Made by a program: the position numbers and the translations under genes. The notes under the pieces were generated by a model. It did not search any database. It worked only from the letters and a program-made list of their open reading frames with translations, and was not told where the DNA came from. A stretch of 64,000 nt of DNA from Palsa-504 sp963800415. Lineage in GTDB: Bacteria; Actinomycetota; Actinomycetes; Streptosporangiales; Streptosporangiaceae. The first letter of the stretch is position 1, and each line of letters begins with the position of its first letter. Below, piece by piece: positions 16,907 to 23,879 of this stretch. The stretch spans positions 62,001 through 126,000 of the forward strand of contig CAWDBS010000074.1 in NCBI GenBank assembly GCA_963800415.1, written 5' to 3'.

Positions 16907-17551
16907 TCAGAACCCGGGGTCGTCCCCGGGGCGCTCCGAAGACCCTGCGCCGGGTCCTCGCGAGGGAGCGCCAGGCCACGAAGGCCCGGTTGCTCCCGGG
17001 GCACGCCCCAGGGGCCCTTGAGGTCCGGCAGCGGCCGGCTTGCTCGGAAAGATCAAAGAAAGTATTTCCTGGTAAATCTGTGAGGGATAAGGCACGAACC
17101 TGACATGGCTTAGCGCCTGCTCCTGCCCGGCGGACTCGACAATGAACTCGCCGTAGCGCAGCACGCGGCCCAAGATGCTCTCACTCAGCCTCAGGTCGGT
17201 CACCTTCGCAAGCGGCATCATAGCGATGTCGGTGAAAACCAGGCTGGTAACCAGCATCAGCCGGTTCTCGGTGACGACGAAGTACCGCCGCCACCAGGTG
17301 GCAATTTTCCAGCCCTGCCACACGAACAGCACGCCCCACAGCAGCCAGATGGCCAGGACAAGCCTGCCGTTGCCGTGGGCGGCCCCGGTCAGGAGGCCAG
17401 CGAGGATCGCGCCGCCCAGGATCAAGAGCACCGAGCTGATGATTGCTACCGGGTGCATCCGCACGGTGGTGACCACTCGCTCAGTCGGCATCAGGTATTT
17501 GCCGACTGCACGAGAGGGCAGCTGGGGGGCATAGGTAATCCTCTGAACCAC
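16907..17551 (-). CDS. Bacterial PH-domain membrane protein
   Basis: 214 residues: a short N-terminus with PTERVVTTVRMHP, two membrane helices (about 33-55 and 62-82), then a bPH2-type pleckstrin-like domain (RRYFVVTENRLMLVTSLVFTDIAMMPLAKVTDLRL, about 88-122) with FGxxxVESAG-like and IYQEIL elements. The last 55 residues are Pro/Gly-rich and disordered. YdbS-like proteins of this type are membrane-associated and of unknown biochemical function. It is on the minus strand between a convergent DUF1707 gene and the next candidate small gene. Confidence 0.82.
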   Translation of the reverse strand: MVQRITYAPQLPSRAVGKYLMPTERVVTTVRMHPVAIISSVLLILGGAILAGLLTGAAHGNGRLVLAIWLLWGVLFVWQGWKIATWWRRYFVVTENRLMLVTSLVFTDIAMMPLAKVTDLRLSESILGRVLRYGEFIVESAGQEQALSHVRFVPYPSQIYQEILSLIFPSKPAAAGPQGPLGRAPGATGPSWPGAPSRGPGAGSSERPGDDPGF

Positions 17552-17594
17552 AGACTCACGGTAGATCGCCAGATGCGGGTCAGAACGCGGTCTT

Positions 17595-17765
17595 TCAGCC
17601 TCTGCAGCAGCGACTAATGTCCTTCATGAGAAGGTCTAATGTCCGTGCCGTGTGCCTATCAGCAGGCATCTCAGTGACCCTTCGCTTGATAAACCACAGC
17701 AGGCCGATCGTAATCAATCCCGCAAGAACCCAACCACCGGCCGTAATTAGGAAAGCGGAAAGCAG
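17595..17765 (-). CDS. Possible small single-pass membrane protein, 56 residues
   Basis: A frame downstream of the acyl-CoA dehydrogenase encodes a good membrane helix (LLSAFLITAGGWVLAGLITIGLLWFIKRR) with positive charges after it. There is no ATG, GTG or TTG before the helix; CTG at 17763-17765 would be needed, and no ribosome site is seen. It could be a decayed gene or an unusual start. Confidence 0.25.
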   Translation of the reverse strand: MLSAFLITAGGWVLAGLITIGLLWFIKRRVTEMPADRHTARTLDLLMKDISRCCRG

Positions 17766-17772
17766 GTCAAGA

Positions 17773-19002
17773 CTACCGCACGTCGAGCCCGGTGATGGCC
17801 CGGCCGATGATCAGGCGCTGGATCTCCGAGGTGCCCTCGAAGATCGTGAAGATCTTCGCGTCCCGGTGCCACCGCTCCACCGGGTAATCCCGCGTGTACC
17901 CGTTTCCGCCCAGGACCTGGATGGCCTGCTCCGTCACCCGGACCGCGGTCTCCCCCGCGACCAGCTTGCACATCGAGCCTTCGGCGGCCGCGAACGGCTG
18001 GCCGTGCCGGGCCATCCAGGCCGCACGCCAGGTCAGCAGCCGGGCCGCGTCAACCGAGGTGCGCATGTCCGCCAGCATGAACGCCACCGCCTGGTTCTGC
18101 CCGACCGGCCGCCCGAACTGGACCCGGGTGCGTGCGTACTCCGTCGCGTACTCCGCTGCCGCGCGCGCCACGCCGACGGCCATCGCCGCCACACCGGGCC
18201 GCGACGCCTCGAACGTCTTCATGGCGGCCTGCTCGCCGCTGCGGCCGCCTTCGCGGACCCGGGCCAGCCGCTCCTCCAGCCGCTCACGGCCGCCGACCAC
18301 GCACCGGCCGGGCACCCGGACATCGGACAGCACCACCTCGGCGGTGTGCGAGGCCCTGATCCCGTGCTTGCGGAACTTCTGCCCCATGGAAAGGCCGGAG
18401 GTGCCGGGCGGCACGATGAAGCTCGCCTGCCCACGCGACCCGAGGGCCGGGTCCACCGACGCCACGACCACGTGCACGTTCGCGATGCCGCCGTTGGTGG
18501 CCCAGGTCTTCACTCCGTTCAGCACCCACTCGTCGGCCGCGGCGTCGTAGACCGCGCGGGTCCTGATCGCGCTGACGTCGCTGCCCGCCTCGGGTTCGGA
18601 GGAGCAGAACGCGCCCAGCTTCACGTCCCCCGGGCCGCCGAACATCTGCGGGCACCACTCCCCGATCTGCTCAGGCGTCCCGTTGGCCACCACCGCGACC
18701 GCCGCCAGCGAGCTGCCGACCAGCGATAGCCCGATCCCCGCGTCACCCCAGAACAGCTCCTCGAACGCGACCGGGATGCCGAGCCCGGACCCCTCCAGGT
18801 ACTGCTGTGCGTAGAAGTCCAGCGAGTACACCCCGACCTTGGCTGCCTCCTCGAGCACCGGCCACGGAGTTTCCTCGCGTTCGTCCCATTCCGCGCCGGC
18901 CGGCCGGATTACCGACGCCGCGAACTCGTGCAGCCAGCCCCGCATCTGCACCAGGTCATCCCCTAGCTCAAGCGAGAACGCCGCGGTACCCGTATCGCTC
19001 AT
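17773..19002 (-). CDS. Acyl-CoA dehydrogenase
   Basis: A 409-residue flavoenzyme that introduces the alpha-beta double bond into acyl-CoA. The FAD/substrate signatures are AFCSSEPEAGSDVSAI (about 150-165) and QVLGGNGYTRDYPVERWHRD (about 365-384). The catalytic base is expected in the following block IFTIFEGTSEIQRLIIGRAI, with Glu in FEGTSEIQ. ATG at 19000-19002 follows GGAGGG. It is transcribed alone on the minus strand; a 16-bp near-palindrome lies about 20 bases upstream and could be its operator. Chain-length preference cannot be read from the sequence. Confidence 0.93.
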   Translation of the reverse strand: MSDTGTAAFSLELGDDLVQMRGWLHEFAASVIRPAGAEWDEREETPWPVLEEAAKVGVYSLDFYAQQYLEGSGLGIPVAFEELFWGDAGIGLSLVGSSLAAVAVVANGTPEQIGEWCPQMFGGPGDVKLGAFCSSEPEAGSDVSAIRTRAVYDAAADEWVLNGVKTWATNGGIANVHVVVASVDPALGSRGQASFIVPPGTSGLSMGQKFRKHGIRASHTAEVVLSDVRVPGRCVVGGRERLEERLARVREGGRSGEQAAMKTFEASRPGVAAMAVGVARAAAEYATEYARTRVQFGRPVGQNQAVAFMLADMRTSVDAARLLTWRAAWMARHGQPFAAAEGSMCKLVAGETAVRVTEQAIQVLGGNGYTRDYPVERWHRDAKIFTIFEGTSEIQRLIIGRAITGLDVR

Positions 19003-19021
19003 GCCGCCCTCCGTGCACTAA

Positions 19022-19037
19022 GTTACCCAAGAGTAAC
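19022..19037. promoter_or_regulatory. 16-bp near-palindrome upstream of the acyl-CoA dehydrogenase gene
   Basis: On the minus strand this reads GTTACTCTTGGGTAAC: seven-base arms with one mismatch around a TT centre, 20 bases before the start codon. Spacing and symmetry suit a TetR-type fatty-acid regulator operator. No regulator gene is adjacent. Confidence 0.4.
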
Positions 19038-19126
19038 GCAGAAGATCCACCAGATCGCCGGCGAGGTCCGCAGCGACCTCAAGGGCTCGGCCTAGTCATG
19101 CCCCGGTCCACAAGCACCGGCGGCGG

Positions 19127-20542
19127 TCAGGCCCGGGAGTGCTGGTCGAGGAACTCGTAGATATCGGCGTCATCGACGCCGGGGAAGCTGCCGGCCGGCA
19201 GCGCGGACAAGATGTGCGAGTGCGCGCGCGCGGAGGGCCAGGCCTGGCCCTCCCATCGCTCGGCCAGCGCGGCCGGCGGGCGGCTGCAGCACTCGCCGTC
19301 GGGGCAGGCCGAGCGGGTCCTGGTGGTCGCCTCGCGGCCGCGGAACCAGCGGGAGTGCTCGAACGGCACGCCGAGCGTGATGGCGAACCCTCGGTCGGCG
19401 CGGGGGTCGACCTGGGCGACGCAGAAGTAGCTGCCCGAGGGAGTGTCGGAGTACTGGCAGTACGGAGAGAATCGGTCGGCGGCCCCGAACACCTGCCGCC
19501 CCGACCACTGCCGGCAGAGCCGCTGCCCCTCGATCGCGCCGGACGGGTCCGCCGGGAAGACCACGCCGTCGTTCTCGTAGGCCTTGTAGATGATGCCGCT
19601 CGCGTCGTTCTTCACGAAGTGGCACCCCAAGTCCAGGTGATGGGTGGCGAGGTTGGTGAACCGGTGCGCCGCCATCTCGTAGGACACAGAGAACAGGTCG
19701 ACTAGGTCCTCGACCGCAATATCGCGGTTCTTCTTGGCGCGTTCGAGAACCGGCGCGGCCGCGGTCTCCGGCATGAGCACGGCGGCGGCGAAGTAGTTGG
19801 CCTCCACCCGCTGCCGCAGGAAGTCCGCGAAGTCGCGCGGCACCTGGTGGCCGAGCAGGTAGTGGCCGAGAGCCTGCAGCACGATCGCCCGCGGTGAGTG
19901 CGCGCCGACCGGCTCCTGCTTGACGTAAATCCGCCGGTTCCTCAGGTCAGTCAGCGAGCGCACCGACCGCGGCAGGTCCTGGACGTACCGGATGGCGAAG
20001 CCGTGGCGGCTGACCACCGAGACCAGCATTCCCTGGGAGAGCGGGCCGCCCGCGTACTCACCGGCGCGCAGGGCATCGGCCGCTTCCCGCTCGATGACCT
20101 CGAAGTAGTTGCCTCGCTCGCGCATGGCCTCGCGCAGCGCCGCGTTGGCCGCCCGCGCCTCCTCTGGGGTGGCGGCGGGCTTGGACTGCTGGGCGCGCAG
20201 TTCGGTGGCCACCGCGACCAGGTGCTCGAGCACGTCGGTGGGGACGCGTGCGCCGATCTTCAGCTGGGGCAGGCCGAGCCGCCGGTAGGACGGGTCCTGC
20301 TGCGCGTCGGCCAGGGCGATCTCCAGCTGCGCCCGGCGGCTCGGCGGCTGCCGGCTCAGCAGCTCGGTCATGGGCACCGAGAGCGCCGTCGCCAGCTGCT
20401 CGATCAGCGACAGCTTCGGTTCGCGGCGGCCGTTCTCGATCAGCGAAAGGACCGAGGGCGCGCGGTCTATCCGCTCCCCGAGCTCGGTAAGGGTCAGGCC
20501 GCGCATCCGGCGCAGGTGCCGCAGCCGCTGGCCGAAGGTCAC
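19127..20542 (-). CDS. ramB: RamB-like transcriptional regulator (XRE, IrrE-like, ScfR family)
   Basis: About 471 residues. An N-terminal helix-turn-helix (TFGQRLRHLRRMRGLTLTE, about 2-60) is followed by a long linker, an IrrE-like helical block with VEANYFAAAVLMPE (about 250) and a Cys-rich C-terminal domain (CRQWSGRQ, YCQYSD, YFCVAQ, CPDGEC). This is the short-chain fatty acyl regulator layout of RamB, which controls acetate and glyoxylate-shunt genes and is encoded next to aceA in corynebacteria and mycobacteria, as here. I chose the GTG at 20540-20542 because the alternative ATG at 20585-20587 would place a perfect 23-bp palindrome inside the coding region; the longer form (486 residues) is not excluded. 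Confidence 0.88.
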   Translation of the reverse strand: MTFGQRLRHLRRMRGLTLTELGERIDRAPSVLSLIENGRREPKLSLIEQLATALSVPMTELLSRQPPSRRAQLEIALADAQQDPSYRRLGLPQLKIGARVPTDVLEHLVAVATELRAQQSKPAATPEEARAANAALREAMRERGNYFEVIEREAADALRAGEYAGGPLSQGMLVSVVSRHGFAIRYVQDLPRSVRSLTDLRNRRIYVKQEPVGAHSPRAIVLQALGHYLLGHQVPRDFADFLRQRVEANYFAAAVLMPETAAAPVLERAKKNRDIAVEDLVDLFSVSYEMAAHRFTNLATHHLDLGCHFVKNDASGIIYKAYENDGVVFPADPSGAIEGQRLCRQWSGRQVFGAADRFSPYCQYSDTPSGSYFCVAQVDPRADRGFAITLGVPFEHSRWFRGREATTRTRSACPDGECCSRPPAALAERWEGQAWPSARAHSHILSALPAGSFPGVDDADIYEFLDQHSRA

Positions 20543-20544
20543 AA

Positions 20545-20567
20545 GGTCTATACCATCGGTATAGACC
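20545..20567. promoter_or_regulatory. Perfect 23-bp palindrome, probable operator of the ramB-like gene
   Basis: GGTCTATACC, a 3-base spacer ATC, then GGTATAGACC: ten-base arms with no mismatch. It ends three bases before the chosen GTG start. The arms contain TATAGA and TATACC, so the site may overlap a -10 element of a nearly leaderless transcript. Autoregulation by the encoded protein is the simplest reading. Confidence 0.65.
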
Positions 20568-20605
20568 AAATTTTGAGAATCTTTCATAGTGAAGCTCAGT
20601 ATAAC

Positions 20606-20633
20606 TTGTCGCTTTGGAAAGAAACGATATTCT
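20606..20633 (+). promoter_or_regulatory. Candidate aceA promoter
   Basis: TTGTCG at 20606-20611 and TATTCT at 20628-20633, 16 bases apart, lie in the divergent ramB/aceA region, about 100 bases before the aceA start. CTTTGGAAAG between them loosely resembles the CTTTGCAAA core of RamB sites. Confidence 0.35.
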
Positions 20634-20736
20634 TTAGGACGTTGGTCCCTAGGTTTTTCCTCTCCGCGCGTCCAACCTGGGTTCAGGACCGGACGATCCC
20701 CCCGGTTATGAGCCAGTACCTGAGGAAGGCACCACC

Positions 20737-22035
20737 GTGGAGACAATCAGCCAGCAAGCGGCCAGGCTGCAGAGCCAATGGGACACCAACCCCCGCTGGA
20801 ACGACACTAAGAGGACCTACTCGGCTGAAGACGTGGTGCGGCTTCGCGGCAGTGTGACGGAGGAGTTCACGCTGGCCCGCCGCGGCGCTGAGCGGCTGCG
20901 CAAGCTGCTCGCCGAGGAAGACGCCGTGACCGCGCTCGGCGCGCTGACCGGCAACCAGGCGGTGCAGCAGGTCAAGGCGGGCCTGAAGGCCATCTACCTG
21001 TCCGGCTGGCAGGTGGCGGCGGACGCCAACCTGGCCGGGCAGACCTACCCGGACCAGAGCCTCTACCCGGTCAACTCGGTGCCCCAGGTGGTCCGCCGGA
21101 TCAACAACGCATTGCTACGCGCCGATCAGATCGCCTGGTCGGAGTCGGAGGACGGCGGCATGAGCGGCTCGCCTTACTGGCTGGCCCCGGTCGTGGCTGA
21201 CGCCGAAGCCGGGTTCGGTGGCGTGCTGAACGCCTTCGAGCTGATGAAGGCCATGATCGCGGCGGGCGCCGCGGGCGTGCACTGGGAGGACCAGCTGGCG
21301 TCCGAGAAGAAGTGCGGGCACCTGGGCGGGAAGGTCCTCATCCCGACTGGCCAGCACATCAAGACGCTGAACGCGGCCCGGCTGGCAGCCGACGTGTGCG
21401 ACGTGCCGACGATTGTGATCGCCCGCACCGACGCGCAGGCAGCCACGCTGCTGACCACGGACATCGACGAGCGCGACCAGCCGTTCGTCACCGGCTCGCG
21501 CACCGCCGAAGGGTTCTACCGGGTACGGAACGGGATCGAGCCGTGTATCGCCCGGGGGCTCGCCTACGCGCCGTACTCCGACCTGCTCTGGATGGAGACC
21601 TCCAAGCCGGACCTCGACGTGGCCCGCGAGTTCGCCGAGGGGATCAAGAACGTCTACCCGGACCAGATGCTCGCCTTCAACTGCTCGCCCTCGTTCAACT
21701 GGCGTGCGCACCTGGACGAGTCGACCATCGCGAAGTTCAGCAAGGAACTCGCCGCCATGGGCTACCGTTTCCAGTTCATCACGCTGGCCGGCTTCCACGC
21801 CCTCAACCACTCGATGTTCGACCTGGCCAAGGGCTTCGCGGCGGAGGGCATGCCCGCCTACGTGCGGCTCCAGGAGGCCGAGTTCGCGTCGGAGGACTCC
21901 GGCTACACCGCCACCCGCCACCAGCGCGAAGTCGGCACCGGCTACTTCGACCGGGTGACCTCGGCGATCTCCCCGAACGCGGAGACCGTCGCCCTGTCCG
22001 GCTCCACTGAAGCCGAGCAGTTCCACGCCGCCTGA
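20737..22035 (+). CDS. aceA: Isocitrate lyase
   Basis: A 432-residue class-I isocitrate lyase, which splits isocitrate to succinate and glyoxylate in the glyoxylate shunt. The active-site signature KKCGHLGGK is near residue 190, with the Cys base; other blocks are LSGWQVAADAN (about 88), PIVADAEAGFGG-type PVVADAEAGFGG (about 150), AFNCSPSFNW (about 310) and QFITLAGFHALN (about 345). GTG at 20737 follows a GAGGAAGG site. It is divergent from the ramB-like regulator, the conserved arrangement for acetate control. No malate synthase gene is in the window. Confidence 0.97.
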   Translation: METISQQAARLQSQWDTNPRWNDTKRTYSAEDVVRLRGSVTEEFTLARRGAERLRKLLAEEDAVTALGALTGNQAVQQVKAGLKAIYLSGWQVAADANLAGQTYPDQSLYPVNSVPQVVRRINNALLRADQIAWSESEDGGMSGSPYWLAPVVADAEAGFGGVLNAFELMKAMIAAGAAGVHWEDQLASEKKCGHLGGKVLIPTGQHIKTLNAARLAADVCDVPTIVIARTDAQAATLLTTDIDERDQPFVTGSRTAEGFYRVRNGIEPCIARGLAYAPYSDLLWMETSKPDLDVAREFAEGIKNVYPDQMLAFNCSPSFNWRAHLDESTIAKFSKELAAMGYRFQFITLAGFHALNHSMFDLAKGFAAEGMPAYVRLQEAEFASEDSGYTATRHQREVGTGYFDRVTSAISPNAETVALSGSTEAEQFHAA

Positions 22036-22048
22036 CGCGCCCGCCTCG

Positions 22049-22669
22049 TCAGCTGTACTCGGCGGGGCCCCAGGGTGCCTGCGGAGGACTGGAGGAGCCC
22101 GGGCTGGCCGGGTCCGCCTGCGGCTGCGGCCTGGTCCAGTCGGACAGCAGGCCGCCGTCGGCCGGTATGGTCTGGGTGGCCTGCAAGTCGGGGAAGCTGG
22201 CCGTGCTGCCCGGGTACGGCGGCGCGGTCATCTCGCGCCTGCTCCGCCACCGGGACGGGACGAACAGCGGAATGACCATCACCAGACCCGCCAGGGCCAG
22301 CACCCCATCGAAGAGCATGGCCTCGAAGCCGCTCCCGTAGGGGTGCGTCTTCAGCGGAATGTACTGGACCGCGTGCCGCACGCTGTACAGGTACACGCCG
22401 GTCCAGGCGAGCAGCACCAGGCCGGGCAGCCCGGCCGCGAGCGGGGAGATCCGCGGGACCGCGATCAGCAGGCCGGCGATCAGGCCCACCCCCAGGAGCG
22501 CGCCGAAACCCTCGAGGACGGCGTGGTTGTGCAGGAGGGAACCGCCACCGCCCGGCAGCGTGCCGGGCGGGGTGCGCCCGATGAGCAGCTTCAGGTACCC
22601 CCAGGAGGCCGCGAAGAAGACCGCGGCGGCCAAGACGATCGCGAGCACGACACCTACCAGATGGCGCAT
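22049..22669 (-). CDS. Four-helix membrane protein with disordered tail, unknown function
   Basis: About 206 residues with four predicted helices: 3-25 (LVGVVLAIVLAAAVFFAASWGYL), 55-75, 85-103 and 130-150. The tail from about residue 155 is Pro/Ser/Gln-rich and probably cytoplasmic. The ATG at 22669 has GGTGAGG before it; an upstream ATG at 22684 lacks a site. This topology is common among uncharacterised actinomycete proteins. It is convergent with aceA, 13 bases away. Confidence 0.75.
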   Translation of the reverse strand: MRHLVGVVLAIVLAAAVFFAASWGYLKLLIGRTPPGTLPGGGGSLLHNHAVLEGFGALLGVGLIAGLLIAVPRISPLAAGLPGLVLLAWTGVYLYSVRHAVQYIPLKTHPYGSGFEAMLFDGVLALAGLVMVIPLFVPSRWRSRREMTAPPYPGSTASFPDLQATQTIPADGGLLSDWTRPQPQADPASPGSSSPPQAPWGPAEYS

Positions 22670-22771
22670 ATCCTCACCCCACAAAGACCCCTCAGTGGTG
22701 GTCCACAGACCGAAGCTTACGGCGGAGCACGTCGGACGTCATGGCCGGGAATGAGCACCGTTTCCAGCTTG

Positions 22772-23776
22772 TCATTTCTTCGCACGCATGCCGACCCGCA
22801 CCCGGTTCACCGGGTCAAGGAGCACGTAGGCCCAGTAGGCGTCGCGTGCGGTCAGCCGGAACTTCACGCCGCGCGGGCCGGGCGGGAACCGGAACCCGTC
22901 GGGACGCCAGCACCGGAAATCGGCAGACATCCGGTGGAAGAATTCCCGGCGGCGACGTCGCGGCACGAGCGGCAGCAGCGTGGTGTAGTGCCAGATGGCT
23001 CGTTCGAATACCGCTGCGTAAACAGCCGGAGGCATTCCCGGGGCGCGCAGTTCGGTTCGTTCGGAAAAATAACTGAAGATCCGCTGGTACGACCCGAAGA
23101 TATTGAAGTTCGCGGCGCTGGCGGCGGCCAGGTACGAGCCGCGGCGCGCCCGGCGGTAGCGGTAGCACACGCGGCCGAGCACGCCGATTCGCTCCGCGGT
23201 CAGCAGGGCCAGCGTGGTGACCGGCACGTCCTCGTGCGGGGCGGGTCCGGTGGAGCCGAACGAGACGCCCAGGCCGGCCAGGAAGTCGCGGCGGAACACC
23301 TTGCTCCACGCCGTCATGGTCAGGTGGATCAGTGCGGGATGGTCGGCGAGCGTACTGGTGTCCGGGCCGCTCAGGTACCTGGCTCCGCCGCTCGGGCTGG
23401 TCGTCCCGTCCGGGTACAGGTTCTCGAAGTCGATGATCAGCACGTCCGGTCGCAGCCGCGTCAGCGCCCCGGCCACCGCCGCCAGGGCGCCCTCCGCCAC
23501 TTCGTCGTCCCCGTCGACGAACCAGACGTACTCCCCCGTTGCCTCCTTCGCGCCCAGGTCACGGGCGGGGCCCGGACCGACCGCGGCCGGGGTGGTGATG
23601 ACACGCAGCCGGGGGTCGTCCCGGGCGGCCAGGATCGCGCCGCAGCCGTCGGGCGACGCGTCATCGACGGCGATCACCTCGAGCGAGGCCGCGAGGTCGC
23701 CGAGCACGGAGTCCAGGCAGCGGTCCAGGTAGTCCTCGACGCCGTGCACCGGGATGACCACGCTGATCAACGCCAT
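22772..23776 (-). CDS. Family 2 glycosyltransferase
   Basis: A 334-residue GT-A enzyme. The N-terminal nucleotide-sugar fold begins ISVVIPVHGVEDYLDRCL; VIAVDDASPDG and the metal-binding DxD in YVWFVDGDDE (about 90-99) follow. The C-terminal part (YRYRRARRGSYLAAASA; FHRMSADFRCWRPDGF) resembles glycosyltransferases of surface polysaccharide and teichoic-acid-type polymers. No membrane helix is seen, so it acts at the inner membrane face or in the cytosol. It stands alone; acceptor and donor are unknown. Confidence 0.88.
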   Translation of the reverse strand: MALISVVIPVHGVEDYLDRCLDSVLGDLAASLEVIAVDDASPDGCGAILAARDDPRLRVITTPAAVGPGPARDLGAKEATGEYVWFVDGDDEVAEGALAAVAGALTRLRPDVLIIDFENLYPDGTTSPSGGARYLSGPDTSTLADHPALIHLTMTAWSKVFRRDFLAGLGVSFGSTGPAPHEDVPVTTLALLTAERIGVLGRVCYRYRRARRGSYLAAASAANFNIFGSYQRIFSYFSERTELRAPGMPPAVYAAVFERAIWHYTTLLPLVPRRRRREFFHRMSADFRCWRPDGFRFPPGPRGVKFRLTARDAYWAYVLLDPVNRVRVGMRAKK

Positions 23777-23790
23777 GGTCCCGAACCATA

Positions 23791-23857
23791 TCCCCAGGGG
23801 CGTCTGGGGGATGGGTCCCCCCAGGGGCGGGGGGGGCTGGGGGGGTCATCCCCCCGA
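23791..23857. repeat. Dense G/C-run intergenic tract
   Basis: Between the glycosyltransferase and MMPL genes the plus strand holds runs of 4, 5, 3, 4, 8 and 7 G together with runs of 4 and 6 C. Both strands can fold: hairpins form from the C and G runs, and four or more G runs within 40 bases could form a quadruplex. It lies in the shared upstream region of two divergent genes. Confidence 0.7.
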
Positions 23858-23879
23858 GGGAGCACAGTAAGCTGACCGC

